Made by a program: the position numbers and the translations under genes | Shown here: piece by piece, positions 8,797 to 17,754 of the stretch | How the letters are laid out: each line of letters opens with the position of its first letter | How positions within the stretch are numbered: position 1 is the first letter of the stretch | Notes under the pieces: model-generated | What the model saw: only the letters and a program-made list of their open reading frames with translations | What the model was told of the DNA's origin: nothing | Databases searched by the model: none | Assembly (NCBI RefSeq): GCF_000711245.1 | Contig: NZ_JOMH01000001.1 | Coordinates: forward strand, 1,048,830-1,112,829 | Direction of reading: 5' to 3' | DNA length: 64,000 bases | Source: Polycyclovorans algicola TG408 | Lineage (GTDB): Bacteria; Pseudomonadota; Gammaproteobacteria; Nevskiales; Nevskiaceae

Positions 8797-10944
8797 TCAG
8801 AAGACCTCGATGGGGTCCACGTCAATCGACCAGCGCACCTGTCGCGCGGCCTTGAGCGTGGCCAGCGTCATCACCCAGGGTTCAATGGCGGCGCGCAACG
8901 CGGTCCGTTGCGGCGCCATCAGCATCAGTTGGGCGCGAAAGCGGCCGCCGCGTCGCGTCATGCTGGCGGGTTGCGCCGGCAAAGCAAGCACGCCGGGCAC
9001 GGCGGGTCGCCGCCGCTCGGCCTGGTCGAGAAACGCCATGGCCTCGTCAAGACTCAGGGCATCGGCACGCAGCAGCGCCAGATGGGCAAACGGCGGCAGG
9101 CCAATGGCACGCCGCTCGGCGAGCACCGCTTCGACGAAGGCCGGATACCCGCGCTGGATCAGGGTGGCGAGCAACGGGTGCTCCGGCACATGCGTTTGCA
9201 GCAGCACCCGGGAAGGCTGGCCGCTGCGCCCGGCGCGCCCGGCGACCTGGGTGATGAGCGCGCCCATGCGTTCAATGGCGCGGAAGTCGGCGCCAAAAAG
9301 CGCCTGGTCGGCCGAGACGATGCCGACAAAGTTGAGCTTGGGGAAGTCATGCCCCTTGGCCAGCATCTGCGTGCCGACCAGCAGTCGCACGTCGCCGCGA
9401 TGAATCGCGTCCAGCCTGGCGTGCAGGGCGGCGGCGTTGGGCAGGCGGTCGGTGTCGAAGCGCTCGATACGCTCACCGGGATAACGATTCGCCAAGGCGG
9501 CTTCGAGGCGCTCGGTGCCTTCGCCAACCGGGCGCAGGTCGTCGCTGTCGCAGGACGGGCAGTTGCGCGGCGGTGGCTGCGCGTGGCCGCAGTGGTGGCA
9601 ACGCAACTGGGTGGGGCCGCGGTGCAGCGTCAGATGGGCGTCGCAACTGGGGCAGGGCGCACTCCAGCCGCACTGGTTGCACAGCAGCAGCGGCGCAAAG
9701 CCGCGCCGGTTGAGGAACAGCAGCGCCTGGCCGTCACCGGCAAGGCAGGCGTCCAGCGCCTTCAGCAGCGGCGGTGAAAGGCCCTCGCGCAGTCGCAGGC
9801 CGCGCAGGTCCACGCACTCCACCGTGGGGGTGGCGGACTGGTGAATCCGCTCGGGCAAGCGTTGATGGCCGTAACGGCCCGAGTGCGCCAGATGCAGGGT
9901 TTCCAGCGCCGGGGTGGCGCTGCCCAGCAGCACCGGGCAACCGGCCTGCTTGCCGCGATAACAGGCGACGTCGCGCGCGGAATAACGAAAGCCATCCTGT
10001 TGCTTGAACGAGGCGTCGTGCTCTTCGTCGACGACGATCAGGCCCAAGCGTTGAAAGGGCAGCCACACCGCCGAGCGCGTGCCGATCAGCACCCGCGCAT
10101 GACCATGGCGAACGCGCTGCCAGGCCTCCAGCCGTGCGCCGTCGGCGAGGCCGGAGTGATACACGCAGACCGTGTCACCAAAGCGCTCGATGAAGCGGGC
10201 CTGCAACTGCGGCGTGAGGCCAATCTCGGGCACCAGAATCAGTGCCTGACTGCCCGCCGCAAGGCAGGCGCGCGCGGCGTGCAGATAGACCTCGGTCTTA
10301 CCGCTGCCGGTGACGCCTTCGATGAGTTGGATGCCGCCCCGCGCCGAAACGCCCTCGACGGCTTTTTGTTGTGCCGGGCTGAGTGCCGGCCAGTGGGCAT
10401 CCGGCGGCGCCTGGGGGGCGTCGTCACTGGCGCTCAGCCAGCCTGCTTCGGCCAGTGCACGGGTCAGGGCGTCCTGTGGCAGCGAAGGTTCGCTGCGTGC
10501 CATCTGCAGCCGGGCACGCCGCGCAGTCTGGCGAGCGGGCAGATCGTGCAGTGCGTTGGCACCCGCAGCGGTGAGTGACCAGCGCTGCGGCGGTGTCCAC
10601 GTGGACGGCTTGCCCTTGCGCAGCGCCGAAGGCAACGACGCGGCAATTACTTCGCCGACCGGGTGCAGGTAGTAATCCGCCGCCCAGCGCAGCAGCGCCA
10701 GCGTGTCGTGGTTGAGCAGCGGCGCGGTGTCCAGCCGCTGGAGGATGGGCTTGAGCTCGACACCGGTCCCGCTCGCCGACGCCGTGCCACTGCCAAGTGC
10801 CACGCCCACTTGCAGGCGCCGGTTGAACGACACCTGCACCCGGCAACCCGCGGGCACCGGCTGCCCGTCGGCCGAATAGTCGAAGGCGCGGCGCAGCGGC
10901 ACCGGCAGTGCGACGGTGATGACCGGGCTGGGGTGCGATGCCAT
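8797..10944 (-). CDS. priA: Primosomal protein N' (replication restart helicase PriA)
   Basis: A 715-residue DEXH helicase that reloads the replisome at collapsed forks. The N-terminal DNA-binding part (VALPVPLRRAFDYSA) is followed by Walker A GVTGSGKT (210-217), the DEEH box (306-309) and the PriA-specific zinc module with eight cysteines (CNQCGW...CPSCD...CHHCG...CPSCDSDD). Motif VAGRAGR lies near the end of helicase lobe 2. Length is normal. ATG at 10944 is used; a TTG one codon upstream is possible. It stands alone on the minus strand. Confidence 0.97.
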   Translation of the reverse strand: MASHPSPVITVALPVPLRRAFDYSADGQPVPAGCRVQVSFNRRLQVGVALGSGTASASGTGVELKPILQRLDTAPLLNHDTLALLRWAADYYLHPVGEVIAASLPSALRKGKPSTWTPPQRWSLTAAGANALHDLPARQTARRARLQMARSEPSLPQDALTRALAEAGWLSASDDAPQAPPDAHWPALSPAQQKAVEGVSARGGIQLIEGVTGSGKTEVYLHAARACLAAGSQALILVPEIGLTPQLQARFIERFGDTVCVYHSGLADGARLEAWQRVRHGHARVLIGTRSAVWLPFQRLGLIVVDEEHDASFKQQDGFRYSARDVACYRGKQAGCPVLLGSATPALETLHLAHSGRYGHQRLPERIHQSATPTVECVDLRGLRLREGLSPPLLKALDACLAGDGQALLFLNRRGFAPLLLCNQCGWSAPCPSCDAHLTLHRGPTQLRCHHCGHAQPPPRNCPSCDSDDLRPVGEGTERLEAALANRYPGERIERFDTDRLPNAAALHARLDAIHRGDVRLLVGTQMLAKGHDFPKLNFVGIVSADQALFGADFRAIERMGALITQVAGRAGRSGQPSRVLLQTHVPEHPLLATLIQRGYPAFVEAVLAERRAIGLPPFAHLALLRADALSLDEAMAFLDQAERRRPAVPGVLALPAQPASMTRRGGRFRAQLMLMAPQRTALRAAIEPWVMTLATLKAARQVRWSIDVDPIEVF

Positions 10945-11195
10945 CAAGTTGTACGCAGAATCAAGGCTGGCCTGTGGATAACGTTGTGCACGGTGCTGAG
11001 CGGTGATCTTGTGAGGTCAGGATCAAATGTTGCAGTGCAGCGAGAGCGATGGGCCGAAATAAAAAAATAGTCAACTTAAACAATATGTTCCACGAAGTGA
11101 TGAATCTGATGTCGCATCTTTCGGTTGACGCGGAGGCCTTGAATCTGCGGGGCAGGCCTTGTGACTAAGTGGGGGCCGTGCCCCGAAATGATGCG

Positions 11196-12734
11196 TCAGA
11201 AGTCCAGCCCAAGTTGCGGATTCGCCAATTTTTTCCCTGTTCTCGGACGTTTGGCAGTGGGCGGCAGGCCGGCGCGCCGTGATCCATGACGGGTTTGGAT
11301 GGCATCGGCTGTGGCGCCATGTGCCCCACCTCGGCGCACGGCCCAAATTTGGTCGCGTGCGGCGCGTGCGGCAGCCTCGTGATCGACGATGGGCGGCGGA
11401 TAGTCGGGGCAGATCGCGGCGCGCTCGGCGCCTGTCAGCAACCACGGGGTGTGGATGTGCGAGTCGGCGACGCCATGCAGTTCGGGGACCCAGCGGCGAA
11501 TGAAAACGCCATGCGGGTCATGGTCCTGTCCCTGCTTTACCGGGTTGTAGATGCGAATGGTGTTAATGCCGGTGACGCCCGATTGCATCTGCACCTGCGG
11601 GTAATGAATGCCAGGTTCGTAGTCGGTGAAGCGCCGCGCCAGAAACAGTGCGGGCTCACGCCACGGCAGCCACAGGTGATAACTGGCCACCGCCATCAAC
11701 ATCGCCCGCATGCGGAAATTCAGCCAACCGGTGGCGGCCAGATAACGCTGGCAGGCATCAACGAAGGGCCAGCCGGTGCGGCCCTGGCACCAGGCGGCGA
11801 GGCGTGCCGGGTCGGGGGGCTCCGGGCGCAGTCCGTCGTAGGCCGGGTGCAGGTTTTCAAACTCGATTCGCGGCTCCGATTCGAGCTTCTGGATGAAATG
11901 ACAATGCCAGTGCAGGCGCCCCAGAAAGGCGCTGTAGGCGCGGCGTGCGCCATCGGGGGCGTGGGGGTCGGCGCGCAAGGCGGCGATGCGCACCTTCGTT
12001 GCCTGCGTCACTTCGCGCATCGACAGCGTGCCCCAGGCGAGGTGTGGCGACAGGCGCGAGCAGGCGGCTTCGGCCGTCAGCGGGCTGGACATTTGTTGGT
12101 GGTAGGCCGTGCCGCGCGCGTGCAGAAAGCTCACGAGCGTGTCTTCGGCTACGGCGCGACCGCCGTGCTGACGGCCGGGGCAGGGGTCTGCCGCCAGCCC
12201 CTCGGGCCATGTCGGGATGTCTCCCGCGTCGATACCCGGCAGGCCCTTGATGCGCTGCGGCAGGTCGGTGAGCGGACGCTGCATGAAGGTCTCCCAGCGC
12301 CGCGCCCAGCCATCCCGCTGTTGCAGGCGGCGGATCACGCCGTGCTGGAGGCACTCCCGCCACTGAATGTCATGCGTCGCGCACCAGGCCTTGACCCGCA
12401 GGTCGCGGGCAAAGGTCCAGCCATTGCCGGTTTCTTCGTGACTCCACAGGGTGAAGGCGCCAAGTTGATGGTGCAGTGAGGTGAGCACGGACTCCATCTC
12501 GCGCACCCGCACCGCCAGGGTTACGCCAAGACCCGCCAGCGACGCGCGCAGCGAGACCAGGCATTCCCGCACGAACGCCCAATGGCGACCGCTGGCGTCG
12601 GGCTGCGCCCACAGGGCGGGCTCGACGATGTAAAGCGCCAGCACCCGGCCCTGGGCCGCGGCTTCAGCCAGCGGGACGTGATCGTGTACGCGCAGGTCGC
12701 GCTTGAACCAGATGATTTGTGGTGTTGTCGCCAT
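11196..12734 (-). CDS. Photolyase/cryptochrome family flavoprotein, atypical FAD pocket
   Basis: A 512-residue protein with the N-terminal photolyase alpha/beta domain ([16 protein letters not shown]) and the C-terminal helical FAD domain ([40 protein letters not shown]). It departs from class I CPD photolyases: the usual WMHNR is WLNFR, and the DGDLAANNGGWQWAAS region is replaced by a segment containing YPQVQMQSG, so the FAD-proximal tryptophan of the classical electron-transfer chain is not where expected. It may be a divergent photolyase or a light sensor. The C-terminal 60 residues are basic. ATG at 12734 starts MATTPQIIW; an in-frame ATG at 12764 is an alternative. The gene is divergent from an alpha/beta hydrolase. 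Confidence 0.82.
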   Translation of the reverse strand: MATTPQIIWFKRDLRVHDHVPLAEAAAQGRVLALYIVEPALWAQPDASGRHWAFVRECLVSLRASLAGLGVTLAVRVREMESVLTSLHHQLGAFTLWSHEETGNGWTFARDLRVKAWCATHDIQWRECLQHGVIRRLQQRDGWARRWETFMQRPLTDLPQRIKGLPGIDAGDIPTWPEGLAADPCPGRQHGGRAVAEDTLVSFLHARGTAYHQQMSSPLTAEAACSRLSPHLAWGTLSMREVTQATKVRIAALRADPHAPDGARRAYSAFLGRLHWHCHFIQKLESEPRIEFENLHPAYDGLRPEPPDPARLAAWCQGRTGWPFVDACQRYLAATGWLNFRMRAMLMAVASYHLWLPWREPALFLARRFTDYEPGIHYPQVQMQSGVTGINTIRIYNPVKQGQDHDPHGVFIRRWVPELHGVADSHIHTPWLLTGAERAAICPDYPPPIVDHEAAARAARDQIWAVRRGGAHGATADAIQTRHGSRRAGLPPTAKRPRTGKKLANPQLGLDF

Positions 12735-12817
12735 GCGCCTAGTGTGCCGCGCTGGAGGATTCATCGACCATTGCGGTAGGGGCTGCTGATATCGCGCTTT
12801 CCCGCTACGGTTTGCGC

Positions 12818-14185
12818 ATGTACCCCTTCCTTTGTCGAAGTTCTCGCCACCTCGCTGCACTGCTGCTCGCCACATGCGGCGCCCAGGCTTTCGCGGCGTT
12901 GCCCGGCGCCGTGACGCAGTCGGTCCACAGCGGCACCTTCGGCGGCCCGGTGGTGACCCACATGCAGGGCCCGGAAGACGCGCCGTTGGTGGTGTTGGTG
13001 CACGGGCTCAGCCATGGCGCGTCGGACGACTGGCAGCACGTTGTGCCGGCGCTGGCGCGCGACCACCGCGTGATGACACTGGACCTGCCCGGTTTTGGCG
13101 CGTCACTGCGCGGCAATCACCGCTATGCGCCGGACGAGATGGCCCGCGCGGTGCACGAGGCGGTGCGGCATCACGACCCGCGGCCTTTCACCCTGGTCGG
13201 GCACTCGATGGGGGGCGCGATCTCGCTGGCCTACGCGCAGCAGTTCCCGAATGACCTGACCAAGCTGGTCCTGGTCAATCTGGCGGGCGTACTGCATCAC
13301 TCAGTGGTTGCGCAGGGGCTGAGCCAGCTTGGCGTGCGCGGCTTTTCCGACGGTGATGCGCAGCGCGCCGCGTGGCTGGGGCAACTCACGGAGGCGGTCC
13401 TGGCCGAAGTCGAGCGGCTCGGCATCAGCCCGGCCATGCTGGTGGCCAACCCGTGGTTGCGGCAGGTGGGGTTGGGCGGCGAGCCGATGGCGATCAGTGC
13501 GCTGGCGATGGCAGCGCACGATTTTGGCCCGGCGCTGCGCGAAGTGCGCACCCCCACCGAGATCATCTGGGGCGGCGACGACACCATCACCCCGCTGCGC
13601 ACCGGCCAACTGGTGGCCGCGATGCTGGACCCGGCGCGGCTCACGGTGCTCGACGGCGCCGGGCACATGCCGATGTTCGAAGTGCCGGAGGCGTTCAATA
13701 CAGCCTTGAAGAAGGCGATTGAGCCGGATAGGCGGGACAAGACCCCGCGCTTTTTGCGTCGCGCACCGACGCCGACCCGTGTCACCCATTGTCTTGACGA
13801 AGTCGGCACGCGTTACACCGGCGAGCTGGGGCATCTGGATCTGACGCGTTGCACCGATGTGGTGATCGAGAATGCCAACCTGCGCAGCCTTCGGGTTGAG
13901 GACGGCAATGTCAGCCTGATCAACAGCCATGTTCACGAAGGGATTGAGGCGCGGCAGGCGAAGCTGGAAATCACCGCCGGCAGCGTCACCGGCGACCCGG
14001 CGCTGGTGCTGGACCACGCCAAGGTCGACGCCGCCGGAACCGAATTCCTGTTGTTGGGCCCGCACCTGGCGAGAAACGACGGTACCGCCCCGTCGAGCCT
14101 GCGTTTTTCGGTGGCGTCACGGCAGCCGCTGGGCGGCGAAGGACAATGGTTGCATCAGGTGGTGCGCGTGGACCGCGAGTGGTGA
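12818..14185 (+). CDS. Secreted alpha/beta hydrolase with C-terminal repeat-like extension
   Basis: A 455-residue protein with a signal peptide ([16 protein letters not shown]). The hydrolase fold is clear: oxyanion region VLVHGLSHG, nucleophile elbow GHSMGG, acid region WGGDDTITP and histidine in [12 protein letters not shown]. After about residue 310 comes a basic linker ([12 protein letters not shown]) and then about 130 residues with a beta-rich, repeat-like pattern ([33 protein letters not shown]) that ordinary hydrolases lack. It looks like a short beta-solenoid; I cannot name a family. It could be an esterase or lipase acting in the periplasm. ATG at 12818 is preferred to the TTG two codons upstream. 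The next gene, also a hydrolase, is convergent. Confidence 0.75.
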   Translation: MYPFLCRSSRHLAALLLATCGAQAFAALPGAVTQSVHSGTFGGPVVTHMQGPEDAPLVVLVHGLSHGASDDWQHVVPALARDHRVMTLDLPGFGASLRGNHRYAPDEMARAVHEAVRHHDPRPFTLVGHSMGGAISLAYAQQFPNDLTKLVLVNLAGVLHHSVVAQGLSQLGVRGFSDGDAQRAAWLGQLTEAVLAEVERLGISPAMLVANPWLRQVGLGGEPMAISALAMAAHDFGPALREVRTPTEIIWGGDDTITPLRTGQLVAAMLDPARLTVLDGAGHMPMFEVPEAFNTALKKAIEPDRRDKTPRFLRRAPTPTRVTHCLDEVGTRYTGELGHLDLTRCTDVVIENANLRSLRVEDGNVSLINSHVHEGIEARQAKLEITAGSVTGDPALVLDHAKVDAAGTEFLLLGPHLARNDGTAPSSLRFSVASRQPLGGEGQWLHQVVRVDREW

Positions 14186-14206
14186 CCTGGGGAAATTCCT
14201 CCGGCC

Positions 14207-15088
14207 TCAGCGTTTGCCTGCCGTTGCGGTGCTGACCGCCGCGAGATAGCCGAGCAGCCGCTCGCGAACGGTCTCCTGGGCGGTTGCGTTGATGTGCCCG
14301 CCATCGGCGATCAGCCACAGATCTTTGGGGTCTTGTGCCGCTGCGTACAGACGTTGTGAGTGGCGGCTGGGCACTACGGGATCGCGCTCGCCGTGAATCA
14401 GCAGCAGCGGGATCGGGCTGATGCGATCCACCGCGTCGGCCGCGGCGTAGCGGTCGGAGATGAGCCACGACAGGGGCCACTGCAGCGGCCATGTGAGCCA
14501 CACCTGCGACAGCTTTTCACGCGCGATACCGCGATAACTGGCGAACGGGCTCTCCGCGATGACCGCTGCCACCTTATGGCGTGAAGGGGAGTCGGCCGCC
14601 AGTCGAATGGCCACCGAAGCGCCGAGGCTTTGGCCGTAGACGATTAGCGGTGTGTCAGCGAGGCTGGGGTGGGCGACGAGCCAAGCCAGTGCCGCCTCGG
14701 CGTCTTCATGAATGGCGTCAACGTTGGCCTTGCCCTGCGAGCGCCCAAAGCCTCGATAGTCGAGTGCCAGCACGCCGTAGCCCTGTGCGGGCAGCCAGCG
14801 CACCGCATGAACATGCGAACTCAGGTTTTCGGCGTTGCCATGAAGATAGAGCAATGTTGCCCGAGGGCTGCCGGGCGCCGGGAGATAGAGCGCATGCAAA
14901 GGGTTGCCGTCGGCTGCGGTGATCCAAACATCTTCAGCCGGCGTGCCAAGTGGCCGGTCGGCGAAGTACTGCACCCGATTAGGCTGCAGGAAAACCGACG
15001 TGCAACCCGACAGCCCCAGGCCGATAACCAACAACAGGGGCACGATGGTGCGGGCTTGGCGCAACATGTTCAGAGGTTGGATAGGCAT
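14207..15088 (-). CDS. Alpha/beta hydrolase lipoprotein
   Basis: A 293-residue hydrolase with a lipoprotein signal (LLLVIGLGLSGC). Motifs are LLYLHGNAEN (oxyanion loop), DYRGFGRS, the elbow GQSLGAS, LIHGERDPVVP (acid) and DGGHINAT (histidine). This is the BAAT/dienelactone-hydrolase-like group often labelled YfhR or BEM46-like. The substrate is unknown. ATG at 15088 is used; MLRQ at 15067 would also give a complete signal. It follows the DUF4105 gene by 35 bp on the same strand, so co-transcription is likely. Confidence 0.8.
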   Translation of the reverse strand: MPIQPLNMLRQARTIVPLLLVIGLGLSGCTSVFLQPNRVQYFADRPLGTPAEDVWITAADGNPLHALYLPAPGSPRATLLYLHGNAENLSSHVHAVRWLPAQGYGVLALDYRGFGRSQGKANVDAIHEDAEAALAWLVAHPSLADTPLIVYGQSLGASVAIRLAADSPSRHKVAAVIAESPFASYRGIAREKLSQVWLTWPLQWPLSWLISDRYAAADAVDRISPIPLLLIHGERDPVVPSRHSQRLYAAAQDPKDLWLIADGGHINATAQETVRERLLGYLAAVSTATAGKR

Positions 15089-15123
15089 GTCGGGGTTGTC
15101 GGGGCGCACGAGCGGGGAGGCGC

Positions 15124-17004
15124 TCAGTAGTAATACTGGTAACGCAGGCCGATGTTCGTGGTGTGCTCGGGCTGCTGGTCGCGCCATTGCAGCTCGACGT
15201 GCAACGCTTGCTGACGCGACAGGCGCAGGTTGTGGCGCAGCTCCACACGCGTGCGCGCTTCCCCGTTCGCAAATTTCTCGGTCGCGACCTCCCCGTTAAC
15301 GGTCAGCGGCCCGGCGTTCAGTAGGAGCCCGCCCCGCAATCCTAAGGCGGGCTGAGTGCGCGTGTCGTAGCCGTGGTTGTACTCGAGTCGAGCCGTGGTA
15401 AGGCCATAGAGAAGGTTATTGGCGCCCAGCGCACGAGTTGCGCCCATGCCGCCGTTGACGTGCGCCACCCGATGTTCGCGGCTGCCGGTCCATTGCCGGT
15501 CGACGCCCGTCTGGATCGCCCACGACAGCGGTTTGAAAAAGGCATCGCGTGGGCTCAGGGAAAGAATGTCCACGACGTCAAATCGGTTCATGTCAATGTT
15601 GCCGTCATCTTCAATGCGCAGGTCGAAATTGCCGAGGTTGATCTGAGCGCCGATCGGAAAGCCGGCGCGGTTTTCTTGCAGGCTGTGTAGCGACAGGCGC
15701 AGGCCCAGCGTCAGGTAGTCATGACTTTCTTCATTCCAGAGGCCGAGCGCGAGGCGGCGGCTCCCGTGACTTAGATCGGGTGAGGCGCCGGGTTCAAGCT
15801 TCGTCACGTCACTCTGACTGAGCTCGGCGGCGTGACGTTGCAGTGCTTGCAGCAGTCGAAAGCTACGTTGCGCCACGACCGGGTCTCGCTCGGCGCCGGT
15901 CTGGGTGAAGCGCAGGTACTTGTAGGCGGCGTCGATAAGCCGGGCCCGGGTTTTTGGGTCTAGCGCCTGTAGATCGGCATCGTCGAGCCGTTCGGGCGCC
16001 ATGCCCAGCTCAATGACCGTGTCATGCAGCGCGTCGGGCACGGCCGCAAGCCGCTGTTTGAGCACCGTGCCCTGGGAGGGGCGGAAGTGCTTGCCCTGGA
16101 TGAGGCCTGTGCGCGCAACCGCACGAACGGTGTCGATGGGGATGGCGGTCAGCGGGAAGCCGCTGGTCAGATCGATGCCAGGGCGGGCGATTTCCAGGAG
16201 CTCGAGAATCCGGTAAGAGCAGTTCTCGTCAAAAAAGTAATAGGCGAAGCTGACGCCCTTGAGCTCCCACAGGTGCTGGACCAGACGCTCTGTTTCGGGC
16301 GGCGTGAGATTGAGCGGATATTCCCAGATATCGCGATTCTCGCCGGTGTTGTACTCGCGAATTTTTTTGTAGTAGTGGTCGACCTCAAACTGCCCCGGAT
16401 AATTGCCGGTGAGGCCGTTGAAGGCATAGAACAGGCCGTTGTCGCTGGGGTCGACCATGGCGCCGAAGTTGACTGCAAACGACAGGTACTCCGAGCCGCC
16501 GCCGTCCTCGTCTGGATCGAGGCGCAGCAGGGTGTGGCCAAACATCGACGACGGACTGTTGAGGTAGTACGACGGGAAAACCAGAACGGCGTGCCGGGCC
16601 TGAACCTCCTGCCTGAAGGCTTGATACGCCGCGCAGTTTGGTTTGGGCAGATCACCAAGATCCAGTTTGCTGCGTAGCCACGCCAAGCGGGCAACGAAAC
16701 GGCATTGCGCGTGGTCGTCGGCCAGCGTGGCCAGCGCGGTGAAGGCCGCCAGGGTGGCCTGTAGTTCGGCACGAGGGTCGGTCGAGCCGTTATCGGCGAG
16801 GAAAAAGCGGGGATCTTCGGTGGCGCTACGCCAGGACCCCGGCCATGTGCCGGCCTTGTAATGCACCAGGTTCACCCACTCGCTTTGCGTCCAGAGCTCC
16901 AGGGACTGGGCCTGCACCCACGCCGTTTCTGCTGACCATGCCCGGATGGGCAGCAACAGAACCACGGTGATCAGAAGGGGAAGAAATGTGCGCGTGGGGT
17001 GCAT
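15124..17004 (-). CDS. DUF4105 (Lnb N-terminal-like) periplasmic protein with C-terminal barrel-like domain
   Basis: A 626-residue exported protein (signal LLITVVLLLPIRAWSAE). Residues about 135-290 carry the DUF4105 core, with the histidine in SSMFGHTLLRLD and the cysteine in FFDENCSYRILELLEIARP. This domain is shared with the enterococcal lipoprotein N-acyltransferase Lnb, where an H/C pair is catalytic. The C-terminal 230 residues alternate polar and hydrophobic in beta-strand fashion and end in aromatic residues (IGLRYQYYY), as an outer-membrane barrel would. Acyl transfer or thiol-based hydrolysis in the envelope is plausible but inferred. A weak terminator lies upstream, so the gene probably has its own promoter. 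Confidence 0.75.
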   Translation of the reverse strand: MHPTRTFLPLLITVVLLLPIRAWSAETAWVQAQSLELWTQSEWVNLVHYKAGTWPGSWRSATEDPRFFLADNGSTDPRAELQATLAAFTALATLADDHAQCRFVARLAWLRSKLDLGDLPKPNCAAYQAFRQEVQARHAVLVFPSYYLNSPSSMFGHTLLRLDPDEDGGGSEYLSFAVNFGAMVDPSDNGLFYAFNGLTGNYPGQFEVDHYYKKIREYNTGENRDIWEYPLNLTPPETERLVQHLWELKGVSFAYYFFDENCSYRILELLEIARPGIDLTSGFPLTAIPIDTVRAVARTGLIQGKHFRPSQGTVLKQRLAAVPDALHDTVIELGMAPERLDDADLQALDPKTRARLIDAAYKYLRFTQTGAERDPVVAQRSFRLLQALQRHAAELSQSDVTKLEPGASPDLSHGSRRLALGLWNEESHDYLTLGLRLSLHSLQENRAGFPIGAQINLGNFDLRIEDDGNIDMNRFDVVDILSLSPRDAFFKPLSWAIQTGVDRQWTGSREHRVAHVNGGMGATRALGANNLLYGLTTARLEYNHGYDTRTQPALGLRGGLLLNAGPLTVNGEVATEKFANGEARTRVELRHNLRLSRQQALHVELQWRDQQPEHTTNIGLRYQYYY

Positions 17005-17017
17005 CGTGTCGGCGGCC

Positions 17018-17052
17018 AAATTAAAGGCCCGGCATCTAGCGATACCGGGCCT
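17018..17052 (-). terminator. Terminator after the DUF3015 gene
   Basis: An AGGCCCGG / CCGGGCCT stem (17025-17052) with a 12-base loop is followed on the minus strand by a T-rich stretch. It separates the DUF3015 gene from the DUF4105 gene downstream. Confidence 0.6.
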
Positions 17053-17096
17053 GAAAGATCCTTGGACTGCCGCGTTGCGGGCGACAGTCGACGAGA

Positions 17097-17573
17097 TCAG
17101 ATGACGTACTGAGACAACTGGGCGTCGGCCTTCATCAGGGCTTCCAGATTGGCCACGACTTCGTCAGCGGTGACACTCTCGCTCGGGAACAGCACTGCGA
17201 AGTTCTGGTTGGCCAGGCTGGCAAACGCAGCGCGATCTTCTTTGGCCACGCCATAGGCAACGGCCACGGCCGTCAGGGCCTCGCCCTCGCCGACGGCAAC
17301 GTCTGCCGAGAACTCGTCCATCATCGCCGTGACCATGGCCTTGCCGCCGTAGGTCAACGTGCCACTTGTCGAGCAGCCGTTGGTGCCCGAGGTCATGCCA
17401 AACGTGTTGTTACCCGAGGTGCCATTGGTCGTGCTGGCGAGGAAGTGATAGACGATGCCTGAATTGCCCTGGAACAACATGTTCCCCCAGCCGCAGTTCG
17501 GTCCGCCGGGGGCTTCTGCAAATGCTGCGGAAGAGGATGCAACGAGAAGGATGCCGGTCAGAAGCTTTTTCAT
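17097..17573 (-). CDS. DUF3015 domain protein, exported
   Basis: A 158-residue protein with a cleavable signal peptide (LLTGILLVASSSAAFAEA). The mature start GGPNCGWGNMLFQGNSG and the glycine/threonine stretch TFGMTSGTNGCSTSG are characteristic of DUF3015 proteins of gammaproteobacteria, whose function is unknown. Two or three cysteines could form a disulfide. ATG at 17573 is chosen over the ATG five codons upstream because GGGAGA stands eight bases before it. A single-gene unit ended by the hairpin near 17030. Confidence 0.8.
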   Translation of the reverse strand: MKKLLTGILLVASSSAAFAEAPGGPNCGWGNMLFQGNSGIVYHFLASTTNGTSGNNTFGMTSGTNGCSTSGTLTYGGKAMVTAMMDEFSADVAVGEGEALTAVAVAYGVAKEDRAAFASLANQNFAVLFPSESVTADEVVANLEALMKADAQLSQYVI

Positions 17574-17705
17574 TTTTGAATCTCCCATGGTGTTTGATCA
17601 AAACGGTGGACGGTTTCGGAGTCCAATGCGATGCTAAGCCCCCGCTCGCCGAACGGCAATCGCTTTCTTGAGCTGGTCGATCTTTTTATTGACGAGGTCG
17701 GGCAC

Positions 17706-17732
17706 ACAAAAAAGGCTGCCTTGCGGGCAGCC
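17706..17732 (-). terminator. Terminator of the pnt operon
   Basis: A GGCTGCC / GGCAGCC stem (17714-17732) with a short loop is followed on the minus strand by seven T. It is just downstream of the pntB stop. Confidence 0.88.
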
Positions 17733-17754
17733 TCCTGTGTTGCCGCTAAAACAC

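Noticed and set aside
8767-9777. 336-codon open frame on the plus strand
   Set aside because: Antisense to priA; no recognisable domain.
10973-10981. TGTGGATAA, a perfect DnaA box upstream of priA
   Set aside because: A single nine-base match can occur by chance; there is no cluster, no AT-rich unwinding region and no dnaA or gidA nearby to suggest an origin.
11286-12479. 397-codon open frame on the plus strand
   Set aside because: Antisense to the photolyase-like gene, which has clear family motifs; the plus-strand translation has none.
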